Under the pieces are notes generated by a model that saw only the letters and a list, made by a program, of their open reading frames with translations, had not been told where the DNA came from and ran no database searches. A program made the position numbers and the translations under genes. From Actinomucor elegans (lineage: Eukaryota > Mucoromycota > Mucoromycetes > Mucorales > Mucoraceae), in contig JAMSLZ010000004.1 in NCBI GenBank assembly GCA_026027325.1, forward strand, positions 2,480,001 to 2,544,000: 64,000 nt of DNA, given 5' to 3'. The number at the start of each line of letters is the position of its first letter. The stretch's first letter is position 1. Positions 1-11,642 of this stretch are shown one piece after another.

Positions 1-16
1 CTTGTCAACGAACATA

Positions 17-776
17 ATGAAGTGTACTGTTATTATTGCTAGCGTGATTTCGACCTTTGGCTTAGCTCAGATCGTTTCGGCGCAGACAGGCGCGTGTGCC
101 GCACAGGACGTGTAAGCTTCTTCTATTAATAATGATCTTACATCATATCTTGTTTATGATGTAGGTTACACATTGGAGCTGGAAGAGCATCTAGAACTAA
201 CAATTTTTTTTTGATAGAGTCAATACGTGTCTCTCAAACCAAGATATTTATCTGAAAACGTGTACTGATCAAGGTGTGTATATGTTGTTAAAAAAAAATA
301 GCGACCTTTTTGTGTTTGTAAATAACAATTTTGTGTATTTATAGATTATGCTTGTCTTTGTAAGGTAAGATATGTGTAAGATAAACCCATAGGGAAAAAT
401 ATGCTCATCTTGCTTTATAGTGGCATACTGCCAAGTTATCTTGTTATGAGAACTGTCCTACCCTTGTAGACAGGGGCTCTGAACAAGGGTTGAAAGATAC
501 ATTTTGTTCAATTGCGCAGACTTATAATACGTAAGTTACAACGAAAGATGACTGATGTAAATCTAAACTTATAATTATAGAACAATAAGCAGTAGTTCGT
601 CAGTTCTGCCTTCTGTTGTCGCACCCACTACGTTGCCTAGCAATAGTGTACATGCAGCCGTCCCTTCTGCTTCTGCTTCTGGTTCAAACACGCCTTCTGC
701 TGCATCTTGTATTAGGAATGCAGGCCAAGGCGTTTTGTTGGTAGTTGCAGGTGTCAGTGCCTATTTCTTGATTTAA
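17..776 (+). CDS. GPI-anchored 8-cysteine (CFEM-like) cell-surface protein
   Basis: Five exons (17-111, 218-273, 345-364, 421-530, 581-776) join in phase to give 158 residues. Residues 1-22 form a signal peptide (MKCTVIIASVISTFGLAQIV). The mature N-terminal half has eight cysteines, including a D-Y-A-C-L-C stretch and C-x3-C. This recalls the fungal CFEM domain, although the first two cysteines are spaced wider (C-x8-C) than the usual C-x3-C. A Ser/Pro/Thr-rich stalk follows, and the protein ends in a hydrophobic tail (GVLLVVAGVSAYFLI) with no charged residues after it, as in GPI-anchor signals. The expected location is plasma membrane or cell wall. CFEM proteins act in haem capture, adhesion or wall structure; which applies here cannot be told. 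The third exon is only 20 nt. The start is the first ATG of the signal peptide. The gene lies close to the window edge and its promoter is missing. Confidence 0.8.
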
Positions 777-1744
777 TCGCTAACCAACAATTCCTATCAT
801 GCCGCTAATCATGCAATATCTGTTACTTAAAAAGATGTGAAGTATATACCTAATAATAATCTATGCATCTTTATAGAATACGGGTGGAACGGCTGTATCG
901 GAAGTCATTACAGGCTATAATTTCATTTAATAAAGTTATAGGAGTTGCAATGTATATCAGCTTTGCTTACCATTCGTATCTATCTCAACAAAGTCTGCGT
1001 GTGTATGTACGTGTGTATGTACGTGTGTTTTTATTTTATTTTTTCTATATTTTACTTGGCAAGGCTTGCGTTTGAGTTCAGCTTGAGTAACGTAGAGAAG
1101 CTTACATACAAAGACATTGTTCATTCTCCTACTACATAAACCAAGGCCGCCACAATGAAAGCGTATATACGACAAATGAAAACATGAAGATTTCAAAACA
1201 AAAACATAATGATCTGCATAATCATCACAACACTGTTTTTTTTTCTGTATTTTGGGCTTAGAATAAAAAATATAAAAAAAGACAGAACTGACTTGATAAG
1301 GTAACTAAGGTTATAAATGATACAGCTGATGTAGTGTAGCTTCTTTTTTATATACACAAGTAGATTTATTAAAGAAACAAAGATATATTATGTTAAAATG
1401 CAGGTCCCTTTTTAATTAAAAACCGTCAGGCACTATAATGGTAGACTGCTGTATTCTAGAACTAATCATCAAGTATCTTAGCTAGTTAATAACAAGGTCA
1501 CTTGGTTGTCGATCTATTTTCAGGTTCTATACAGTTCAAAATCAACCGATGATTGGAGTCACATCACCGATGGTATTTATAGGAAAAAAAAGCGCTGTTA
1601 CACCATTAGAAAGGTCTTAGTCCCCTTACTTCAAAAATATAAAAAGAAACGTATTCAGCAAGAATTACGATCTTTTCTTTTCCTTCATCTTCTTTCTCTT
1701 TGCTTTTTCCTTGTACATTTTCAGTAGAATCATAGAGACAAATT
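777..1744. other. Intergenic region, AT-rich
   Basis: I see no convincing gene. Short open frames here lack coding character. A small tandem repeat of TGTGTATGTACG lies near 1000-1028. The pyrimidine-rich stretch at about 1670-1720 is probably the promoter or 5' UTR of the following protease-like gene. Confidence 0.5.
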
Positions 1745-3346
1745 ATGCGTTTTTCAACTGTACTAGTATCTGCCTTCGTGTTGGCTTCAAGTGCATCAGC
1801 CGCTAAACTTGAAAAGAGATGCTCTTTGAAGAGAGAGCCCATGACAATTGAAGATGGTTTGGTATGTTGTCTTTTCCTTTGTACTATACATTTGTATCAC
1901 TAACAAATACACGTATAATAGCCTATTGCCAAGATCAAAGTTGGTATGTCTATTATATCGGATGATCTTCCGAGAAAAAAGAAATACTAAATGCAATTAT
2001 AGGCACCCCTCCGCAAACGTTCTCGGTTGTTTTTGATACCAGCAATTCATTAACTTGGGTTCCATCTGCAGAGGTACCATTTTTTTTTGTGTATATATAT
2101 CTTGATGCATAATCAATACTAAAAAAAATAATAATAATTATATAGTGCCATACCCGAGAATGTCGCCAATCACCCAATCTTTATAATAGTAACTCTTCTT
2201 CCACTGCTGTCAATCTTCATAAAAAACAATCGATCAAGTATGAAGAAGGCGTCTGTATTGATGCTAGACTTTACACAGTAAGCTCAATAACTCTCTACAC
2301 GTATATCTTTATACTTATATCAGCTTTAGGATAGCATTTCTGTTGCTGGCCTTGCTGTCCCCAATCAATTATTTGGTAGCGCATATAGTGTCAAGGGTCT
2401 CGGCGGAAACAATTACCGTAAGCTTACTCTTTCAGCCTGAAATGACTTGATAATGACGCGCTTTTTTTTTTCTTTAGTTGGTTCACTTGGTCTAGGTGGG
2501 TTCAATTCTGATGGCTCTACAAACTATTTGACTTCAAACTCTTCAGCCCCAACAAGTAAGTACTGAGTAAACATTGTAATTTGTATAAACTAAGCCCCAA
2601 TTTTTTTTCTTAGAGAGACAATGTAAGCATATTCTAGACCCTTTTTTAATAGATTCGAAGCTAACCTATTACAAATAGCCGTTCCTAGTGGTGGATTTGC
2701 CACCAATGGTTTCCAATTGGCTTATGGTACAGGTTCTTATCAATTCGGTATGGTGACAAGCGATCAAACTGGCTTCTATCAAAAGCGAAGCAATGACAAA
2801 TCAAATGCCGAGTTTATCTTTGGCGGTGTAGATCACAACGTTTACAAAGGTGATATTGCCTACTTTAAGCTGCCTACATGTGATTACGGTGATTCCCCAT
2901 TCTGGAAAACTGAAATCAAGTGCGTTAAACTTGGTGACAAGATCGATATCAAGTTGGCTCCCAAGACCTTGGCTTCTTTGAGTACTGGTGGTAACTTTAT
3001 CTTGGCTCCTACCAAGCAGGCTGATTTGTTGCATGCTGCTATCGATGCCACCTATAGTAATGGCCAATACAACTTCAAGTGCTGCGAAGACGATATCGAA
3101 AAGCTTCCTACATTCAAGATTGACTTTAATGGCCATCGCGTTTCTTTGCCTCCCAAGCTCTACGTCAAGCGCGACTCTGAGAAGTCCTGTCATACTCTCA
3201 TTGGCCGCAACACCAAGAGCGAGAAGGATTGGATTTTAGGTGGTGCTTTTCTCAATAACTTTTATCACATCTATGATGTAAGCAATAATCAAATTGGTCT
3301 TGCTATTCCAAAGGGTGGTAGCGATGTAAAGCTTGATAAACTTTAA
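1745..3346 (+). CDS. Secreted pepsin-like (A1 family) protein with both catalytic motifs altered
   Basis: Eight exons: 1745-1861, 1922-1943, 2003-2073, 2146-2277, 2330-2417, 2478-2555, a 9-nt exon 2614-2622 (tentative; skipping it also keeps frame) and 2679-3346. They give about 394 residues. There is a signal peptide (MRFSTVLVSAFVLASSASA), a short pro-like segment with KR, then a pepsin fold: GTPPQTFSVVFDTSNSLTWV in the first lobe and a second lobe ending WILGGAFLNNFYHIYD. The first active-site DTG reads DTS (2035-2043). The second reads STG (2981-2989), so one of the two catalytic aspartates is replaced by serine. The flap tyrosine region (IKYEEG) also departs from the usual YGTG. The splice sites and frame are intact, so it looks like an expressed pseudo-protease rather than a dead gene. 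Likely roles, by inference, are binding or wall-associated functions without peptide cleavage. Confidence 0.82.
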
Positions 3347-4418
3347 TTATCATTTAGAAAATAACAGTGCAAGCACTGCTTTAATTTGTATATCCTTCCT
3401 GTATCATTCCCATCTATAATAAACCACTTTGCTTATAAAAAGGCACTCAGTTCCATGGACTTTTTCTGTTAATTTTCAGCCAAGAGTACGCCCAAGATTC
3501 AATTAAAAGCATCATAAGCCTCGTTGAATCATTACACATTGATGCTTTGCTGGGCTTTGCGCAAGTATAAGTGATATTAGCACAATAAAACATTTGCAAT
3601 GTACTACTACGAGGCTTGGAAAGACAGACTAACTTTTTTCCCCTCATGGCATACACTCAGCCAAAAGATCTATAGATCATTCCATTTGGATTATATAATG
3701 TCCTTTATACTTAATCTCTAAAATGTAGCAAACTTATTGAGCTTTAGTCAGAAGGTATCACTTTAACAGATTTCAGCAGTTCATTCTAAACATATTCTAA
3801 CTGTCAAATGTGACATTAAATCGGAATCAGTCAAGGAATGAAAAATAGTTTTTTTTTACTACCAACTATTATTAACAACTGCGATATATTCGTTCTGTTA
3901 CAATTATCTAGATAGAGGTTCGTGGGGATTCGTCAGCTCGTTCGGAACATGGATTGTACTAAGCAGATGCGGCATTTGAACAAGATCAAACCAAGAAATC
4001 CTAAAGATAGATAATTGCATAACGCTCTCTCCGCGGTTTATGTAACTAAAGCTAACTATAGAACCCAAGTCAGTACGCCGATTATAATGCTGAAATAAAT
4101 CACGTTTGTCGCGCCCTAGAAACTTGTTTTTGACATATTTTTTTTTATCAAGATCGATGATGAATCTGAAACAGTATAGTAGACATAAGAACCAAAGAAT
4201 CAGAAAGTGGCGAACAAAAAGAACTTGTAAGATAGTGAGGATAAGGGATGTTTAACTGTTCACTTCCTATATACTTGCATTTCTTTTGTCTACAAATGAT
4301 ATCACTAATTCTTAAAGGAAATACTCGTTCAATTTCTCGAACGCATTTGCCGCCAATTTGAAAACATCGGCAGTTAAGATATAGTGCATATATGTATGAA
4401 TATCACACTTTATTGTAA
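3347..4418. other. Intergenic region
   Basis: About 1 kb of AT-rich DNA between a plus-strand and a minus-strand gene (convergent 3' ends). No gene recognised. Positions 3812-3834 match 56768-56790 in the same orientation at 21 of 23 bases, suggesting an old dispersed repeat. Confidence 0.5.
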
Positions 4419-5491
4419 TCAGAGTCTACTGGTCTTTTGTTTTGCAAGCTTTGCAGCCTTTTTTCTTTTGGTATTCTCAACAAAGTTCATGATAGCCTCT
4501 TGTGAATCCTTTGACTGCATACGCTCTGTCAATCGTTCCATTTCTATCTCGTTTACCTTGAGCAATTCTTTTCGATCTACATCGCGAATCAACTTTTTAG
4601 AAACTGCCACTGCTTCGGCAGAGAATTTGGCAGCTTCTTCTGCCAAGCTTAGCACCTTTTCCTGAAAGCCATCGACAGCAAGTGTGCGACTGATAAATCC
4701 ACAGTCAACTAATTCCTCTGCAGTAAAGGTACGGCCCATCAACTATTGTAAACGAAAAGGAATGAACATACTAGATACTATTACATGTAAATCTATATAT
4801 GTGTATATATGTATATATGTTACCAGCATTTCATTGGCTTTAGATGGACCCATGATTCGAGGAAATAGAATGGAAGAACAGCCCTCAGCGCAAAAAGCTA
4901 ACTTCATGAAGGGTGTGACGAACGTAGCTTGAGGAACAGAGTAAATAACATCGCATAAAGCAAGAGTAGTAACACCAAACCCGATAGCATTGCCTATACA
5001 AGTTAATATCAATGGAAGGAAGGTCTTTCTTGGTTTATCCATGCAATACCATTCACTGCAGCAATTAACAACTTTGGAAAATTGATCATTTCATCCACCA
5101 AAGTTCTAGATGATATCAACGTTTAGTGCATGTCGCCTATATATAGGATGGCTGTAATATTATGTACTTTGTCACCAGTCTCCTCTTTTTATTATTTTCA
5201 ACACCTTCGGGACTGAGATCAGGTTCTTGCAATTCTTGACCTGACGTGTAATATTTGCCACGACCTGTTAAAACTACCACTTTAACAGCATCGCATCGAG
5301 CAGCCCATTGAATAGCAGCGAGCCAATCCTATGAGATAAAAATATAAGCGCCAGACACTTATTGACATTGAGTGACATACTCTATAAGCTAAAGCAGATA
5401 GGGCATTATATCTAGTAGGTCTATTAAAGGCCAATTCTGCAACACCATTTCGGGACAGAGTAATTTGAAGAGTTTCAAGCAAAGGTACCAT
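4419..5491 (-). CDS. Peroxisomal delta3,delta2-enoyl-CoA isomerase / enoyl-CoA hydratase family
   Basis: Five exons read from the right: 5381-5491, 5168-5328, 5050-5105, 4824-4993, 4419-4742, giving 273 residues. This is a crotonase fold: the N-terminal strand has FNRPTRYNALS, the oxyanion-hole loop has GRGKYYTSGQEL, and the NGNAIGFGVTTLALCD helix follows. The segment FCAEGCSSILFPRIMG carries the Glu that corresponds to the catalytic residue in the PEG-C-S-S motif of Eci1/PECI isomerases, which favours isomerase over hydratase. The protein ends in SRL, a type 1 peroxisomal targeting signal, so it should act in beta-oxidation of unsaturated fatty acids in peroxisomes. The second intron uses a GTACAT donor; it was chosen because it is the only one that keeps phase. 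The start codon lies 128 bp from the stop codon of the UBE2T gene on the same strand. Confidence 0.85.
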
Positions 5492-5619
5492 ATGATAATA
5501 ATAATAATAGTAATAGTAATAATAACAAAAGAAAGGTATAATAAGCAGCTAACATATTTATTCTACTGGAAAGCGTGCGACCGTAGTTTAATTTGCGCTG
5601 ACTCAGGTGTGGGTAAAGC

Positions 5620-7032
5620 TTAACGCTTCTGTTTACTAAGGCTTATTTTGTTTCTTTTCAGTTTTTTTGACAATTGAAGGGTATGAATTAGCTCATCATC
5701 TTCGTTGTCATCATCTGATATGTCTATTACATCCGGTGTTTCGTCTAAAACTATAATCTTTCGTTTAAAGGTTTGGGTATCTTGCTGAGTATTTACAGTG
5801 GAAGGTTCGGGAAAAACCAATTCCGTTTGCGCTATGTTTACTATTGATTGTGAGCTGGTGTTGTTTGTAACTGCTGGCTTTGTTTCTATCTCTGAAAGAG
5901 AACTATCTCGTTTATCAACTGTTTCTGTTACAGAATGTGAGGCCTTGCCCTTCTTTACTGTTGATTTTCGTAGTTGTGTTTTGACTGTTTCATTCTTATC
6001 CATGTCAATGTTCTTTTTGATCTTCACTACAAGGTTCTCTTCCTCGCTCATAACAACATTCTTATCCTTGTTGAAGATGGAGTCCCTTGTTTCGTTCACA
6101 GGCTCTTTTCCATGGTCTATGGCTTTCAAAGCATCAAAATCAGGCACTATTTGGGAATTATCGATATTATCTAGCACATGCTTCTCTATCTTACGAGTAG
6201 AAAGCTTAATCTTCACTGCAGATTTTGGTTTAGTGCCAAGACTAGATGGTAATAAGGATTGGCTTGAAACAGCATTGCTCTTTTTTGCCAGAGATAGAGA
6301 TAGCTTTGGACACCTAGAGTATTCTTCTTGTTCAGGTTGATTCTTTTCGATAGACTCATTTGTATTATCCACATGTTTTTCCTCTGGTTTAACTTCCTAA
6401 TGATTTATCAGATCTAACCTATTTATATACATAAATACAACTTACATTGCTTAGAGCTTCCTCGGACGCGTACTTTTTTGTATACTCCATTGCTTTGTGC
6501 CGAAACGTTGGGTAATCTAGCTGGTATTCCTTTGCAATCTCTGCATCCAGTGGATCATCAGGGTTTGGGTGTGCCAATAATTGACTCAGCAAGATCAAGG
6601 TCGTTGATAGATTTAGTGCTGGTTTCCAACTTCCCTTTTCGCCTTTTTTCAAAATATCAGCACATATACGACCAGCGTCATCGATATTGGGGTGGTAAAT
6701 AGAGGTGACAAAGCGTATCTGAGGTGGCTCAAATGGATAGCCTGTAGGTATTTGAACATCAAGTTTAAAAAGCCCTTGTTCATAAGGTGAATCAGGTGGT
6801 CCTTTAATATCTATGGAAAAGTTAATAACCACAGCAGACGAGAAAGCTTGAATTACTTACAGGCTTCCAGATCGGTAAGATCATCTTCTTTGGGATAACA
6901 TGAGATGCCTGGAGGAGGATCTCGGTCTAAATCGGCTAATGGATAAAGCCTTTAGTAATCAAAACTGCGTAACAAGTACAACTTACTTAGTTCTTTATTG
7001 AGTCGACTATTGCGGATAGCAGAATTATTCAT
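5620..7032 (-). CDS. UBE2T: UBE2T-type ubiquitin-conjugating enzyme (E2) with long basic/acidic tail
   Basis: Four exons: 6987-7032, 6861-6935, 6446-6810, 5620-6396, giving 420 residues. The UBC fold spans about residues 5-160. It includes DPPPGISC, YPFEPPQIRFVTSIYHPNID and GRIC with the catalytic Cys at about 90, followed by PNPDDPL, all closely matching animal UBE2T, the E2 of the Fanconi anaemia pathway that monoubiquitinates FANCD2/FANCI with FANCL. The C-terminal 260 residues are an added low-complexity Lys/Glu/Ser tail. It contains VIDISDDD at about 385-392, a classic hydrophobic-acidic SUMO-interacting motif, and ends in a basic stretch (KKLKRNKISLSKQKR) that looks like a nuclear localisation signal. 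The acceptor of intron 1 was set by phase; the nearer AG gives a stop. The expected location is the nucleus, in DNA cross-link repair. Assignment to UBE2T is strong; the function of the tail is inferred. Confidence 0.85.
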
Positions 7033-8330
7033 TTCCAAATGACGAGCTCAAGGAATCGATTGCTCAATTGATTTTGTTTAGATTTATATCCGAAGAGGAA
7101 AGTTGCAATGTCGAAAAAAAAAAAGAATAGTGAGAAAAAGCTATTTTATTGACTTGAATTTTTGAAACGCGTCCAAGTTTCGCGTTTAGTTTGATTATCG
7201 CGTTTCCGCGCAGTTAATCACAGTAAATGTAGAAGAACTCCTCTAAAAAAGACTTGGCAAGGAAAATGACAGAACCGTATATTATGCTGACTAAAAGAAA
7301 TATGTGTTATGAAAACGAAGTATTTTAGCCGTATGAAATATTCGACTCGATTGATTTATATCTATTTGCTTACACCTAAAGACTAGCTCATATATAAAAG
7401 GCAATATTTATTTAAACATCTTGTGCCTCATTTTTGGATATTATAGCGTCACCATGTAGTGTTACAAATCGCTTAATAGTTACTATAACGAATCTCATTT
7501 CGATTACTACCTTGAGGTAGTTGAATGAAATACTATTCCCAGTAACGCAGCTGAGTTCAACTGCAATTCCTTATGTTAATGCAAATTGAAACGACCTCTC
7601 TTTGTTAATAATGCAACATGATAAACATCATATTTTCCAAGAAAAGAAATTAATTCGTTTCATTTATATATATTATTGATGGTCTAATATAGGCTCAACC
7701 AAAAGAGTTTGACTACAATAAGCGCAGCTTATCTAAAATTTCAATTTGATATATATTAATGGTATTACCTAGCTGATCGTATACTAAACAAAGGACAGTT
7801 ATTGTAGATCAAAATAGATCTCTAGAAAAAACAACAATTATATAAATGAAGCAAGCATATATGTGTACGTAATGCATATTTGATCAAAAACATTATAATG
7901 GTAAGCAACAAATGGCAAACAATAAGAAAAAAGATCGACTCTACATACAATATATATATAAATATCAATACTCGGTATGTAAAAGTATACCACCACATAT
8001 CCAAAAATTACTGATATTTATATTGTTGTCTACTCTTTACGTGTAAGTGACATTATCACATCATTCCTTCACTCTCATTACTATTAAAAACTTAAAAAAT
8101 AAGTGTGTGATTCAATACTGTGACATATCTGTTGCACTCCGTCAGAATTTTTAGATAAACTAAAGTCAATTTCAAGAATGACAGTGGAATACATATCAAA
8201 ATGATTCGCACTTTCGATATATTAAAAAGAAAGATTAAACGAGGAGGGGGGGGGGGTAATAGGTTATAGTTGATAATTTTAAAGAAATATAGGCAATTAA
8301 GATATAATATACGTTATGTAAAAATAAAGT
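7033..8330. other. Intergenic region
   Basis: About 1.3 kb, AT-rich, between two minus-strand genes. No gene recognised. It holds a G-run at about 8244-8254 (ten or so consecutive G) close to the 3' end of the transporter gene, and otherwise simple AT-rich sequence. Confidence 0.5.
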
Positions 8331-9647
8331 CTAGATTTTAGCAAACTTCCATCCACCTTTCATAATTCGGACCCAGCCAGCGAAAAGTGAACCTACAACG
8401 ATTGTCACGCCAGCCCAGATAGCGCCATTCACATAACTGGCAGGTGAAGACAAGTTGATCAATGCAGAAGCAATAGGTGTACCAAACATGTAGCCAAATA
8501 TATTGGTTGTATATAGTAATCCAATAGCAGGTCCGATATGTTCAAGGCCTACAATTTGAGGCTGCACTGTTGGAAAAAGAGCAATATATCCACCACCAAA
8601 GAAACCATACAGGATGGCAAATACCCAAAGTGTAGCCTCATTATGTACATTGATCCAGATCACTAGACAACAGACACCACACATGAATGTACAAATGAAA
8701 AGACTGTTGAAACGGCCTAGTCTATCACCCATGTAACCGGTGAATACTCGAGCAACGGCATTAACAGCAGACATGATGGCAGAAAGATTGGCGCCAATCC
8801 AAGGATCAAGTCCAAGTGCATTAGCATGAGAAGGTAATAAAAAGAAAGGCGTCTATTATAAAGGTAAGTAAAGAAAGTTGATAAAATGGTCATCTTACTA
8901 TACCATGTAACCAAAAGTCGTAATTAAACCGTGAAAGAACATGACAGTAAACATTGGGTTCTTGAATAGATACCAATTGATCATTTTTCTTCCACCACCA
9001 GTCTTCTTCACATCACCAAAAGGTCTCACAAAACATGTAGCAAACGATAGTAGGACAAATACAATGATGCCGTCAATACGAAGTGCCCAACGATAACCTA
9101 CACTATTAATGGCAGCCATACTAATATTTGCCACGACTAAACCACCGATACCTGAACCAGACATGGCCAAACCAATAGCTAAACCTCTACGTTCTGAGAA
9201 CCATTGTTGTGGAGCACCGATACAAGGTAAAGACACAAATGAAGCACCTAAACCAAACATGACACCTTGTGTTAAAAAGACGTGCCAGACTTGAGTAGCG
9301 AAACTAGCCAAAATCAGTGCAGCCGAGCAAAGCACAGTACCCGTAGCCAACATATATTTATAACCCATTTTCTCGATAATCAATTGGTTAATAGGGCCGG
9401 TAATGAAGAACAGGGACACACAAATAGAGCCAATCCATGACAGTGTACTCATTTGGCCAATAAAGACGTTGTTTCTGTAATAGTTTAGAAAAACACCCCA
9501 GCTGTAGTTATAACCAAAACTATATTATAATTGGTTAGTTCTATTCCATTGTTTTACTTGAAAGAATAGTTTAGCTTACATGGAAAACATGCCCTATTAC
9601 CAGGAAACGAATTAGATGTCAGAATTTGTTACCCGTCCCTTTAAAAA

Positions 9648-9684
<37 letters not shown>

Positions 9685-9857
9685 ACCATAAAAGAAGCAA
9701 ACACAACTAGCCAGCCTCTGCCACCATCTGGTGGTGTAATATATTGTGCATGAGGTGAAGAGTCCGTTACTTCTGCAGTAACTGATTTTTCAATATCTGG
9801 TACATCTTCTTCTATTATCACAGGATAATCTTTTACTTTTTCGTTGTTTATCGACAT
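8331..9857 (-). CDS. Monocarboxylate-transporter-like MFS permease (MCH/MCT family)
   Basis: Four exons: 9687-9857, 9580-9593 (14 nt), 8904-9519, 8331-8852, giving 440 residues. A charged cytoplasmic N-terminus of about 40 residues leads into PPDGGRGWLVVFASFM, the MCT/MCH family signature at the first membrane segment. There follow FGYNYSWGVF, about eleven more hydrophobic segments, and the mid-protein loop GYMGDRLGRF typical of MFS proteins. The family moves monocarboxylates or related small acids across the plasma membrane, but yeast Mch proteins have unclear substrates, so the substrate is unknown. The 14-nt second exon is required by phase and supplies GMFSI in the first membrane helix. 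The first intron carries a run of 31 A (T on the plus strand, 9650-9680) immediately after the donor. Confidence 0.85.
9650..9680. repeat. Poly-T/poly-A tract inside transporter intron 1
   Basis: A run of 31 consecutive T on the plus strand. On the gene strand this is an A-run directly after the GTAAGT donor of the first intron of the MFS gene. The length is probably variable between isolates and prone to assembly error. Confidence 0.9.
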
Positions 9858-11642
9858 TTTCTGATTGAAAGTGAAGAGAAAGAAGTTGGGATTTATAATT
9901 GGAATTCAGTTTTTCTTATAAATGAAAATCCTATGATTTTGGTTGGCTACAGAAAAAATAGAGCCATTTTTTGGTACCTATAAGATCTGGTTTTACTTGT
10001 TTTACTGTTTAAAACTAAGTGAGTCATTCTAGAAACCCTGTACCGTTGATAAAAGAATTATGCCAAATATAGCGTATTTCATTAGAAGCCTAACTTGGAA
10101 CGGAAGACTTCTGGTAGGCCCAAAGCTAGGATCTTTTTGGTAGCAAATGTTTTAAGAGTGCGCTGCATGACTATGTAAAATTGACGATCTTTGATAAAAC
10201 TTGTTTAACTACTATCAACAATAATTTAACATACTTTGATTAATTATTTCAGGAAAAATTCCTAGTAGTAGGAAAAAGAATTATCATATCAATAAATCAT
10301 TAGCCATATGACAGTAGTAATCGGATACAGATCGTATCATGTAACAAAAGTATTGGAGTGGATCTGAGGTTTTACCAGATTCAACAATCCATCCTGAGCT
10401 TGACCTGCTAATTGGGCACACTGATTTTGAGTTATTTGTAAATTTATGCATTAAACTATTAACATAGTGGGCACAAGATGCCATGTACATAAGATTATAT
10501 GTGTATTATACTGTAAAATCTGCTAATTGTATCCAGATCTCCTCTCAAGATCGTTTTCCTCGATTTGTTCTTCGCGCAAAATTTTTATTATTATTTTTAT
10601 AAACGGTGGCTTTTCATTGGCTGTTGGGTAATCCTTTTTAAAAAATAAAAAAACTGATGTAGGCATAAAGAATGAAATTCAAGACCGAAAAATAAGACCA
10701 TAGTCATTGGAAACGATAAATAGAATTTTGAGCTTTCAGCGTACTAATATAAATAGTAGTAAATGAAACTCTCTTTTTAATAATATGATTTTCATAAAAC
10801 AATAAAAAATAGAATAGTGGAGCAGAGAATAAAGATTGTTTTATTGTCGGGATGGCCTAATGTTTTTATTTTGTAACGCTCAGGCGCAGCTGTTGAATGA
10901 CCGTAAACAAATTACTTTCTGTTATATCTTCCCCAAAATTCATTATTATATAGTAGTTGACTACTAACTGAGATACAATCTGTTGTCTATTAGGAATTTC
11001 GTCTAGTACGTTTTTCCATTGCTGCAGTTGTCGCCATTTACTTTCCAATAGCGTCACCCAATAAAGTATAAGCATGGTGATCCATCATTTTCATCACTTA
11101 ATGTATCATTACTATAGTAATAAACTCCATACAAAGAAAAGTATCTAACAAGCAAAAGAAAAAAGGAATCAATATATACAAGAATAAAGATACTACAGAG
11201 ACAAAATAGAGTACTATTAGAGATGAGCAGGTAATATTTAATGCACAGAATTGTATAAGCCTTTTGTAGCGCTGCTTTTCGAATGTTTAAGGTGATATAC
11301 GTAATTGTTCCCCGACGTTACTATTAAACCGAGAGCCTACTTTCTTTATCTATCTGTCATTAACATTGATGATTGCTATATGATATTATTAAAGTATACG
11401 ATATATCAGTTATACAGATGCGCTTTTTCTTGAAATTTAACTTGGCTTATCTATACTATTCAGTTGTTTGTTATACCGAACCTAACAATGCTATGCTTAA
11501 GCAAACAGTGCCTTTTGTGACGTCTCGCTGAGATCCACAAGCACAATCCGAGGCCATTAAAATTCGAGCTGAGTTGACAATTAAAACATGCAAAAAACTG
11601 GAGAGCAATTGTTTTTTTTCACTTAGTATTATTAACTATATA
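9858..11642. other. Long intergenic region with divergent promoters
   Basis: About 1.8 kb between the divergent transporter and ARMC8 genes. It contains one short open frame that might be real (10866-11075, listed separately); a second at 10284-10490 on the minus strand has no recognisable features. The rest is AT-rich. Confidence 0.45.
10866..11075 (-). CDS. Possible small protein, unrecognised
   Basis: A 69-residue open frame with balanced amino-acid use, rich in Gln, Leu, Val and Trp (KWRQLQQWKNVLDEIPNRQQ), which reads more like a helical protein than random AT-rich DNA. I do not recognise the family. The annotated ATG may not be the true start: a short overlapping frame begins at an upstream ATG around 11085, and an upstream exon is possible. 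Treat as tentative. Confidence 0.3.
   Translation of the reverse strand: MLILYWVTLLESKWRQLQQWKNVLDEIPNRQQIVSQLVVNYYIIMNFGEDITESNLFTVIQQLRLSVTK

Noticed and set aside
10284..10490. 68-codon minus-strand frame (MYMASCAHYV...)
   Set aside because: No homology or domain recognised. Composition is compatible with chance, and no supporting splice or promoter signals stand out.
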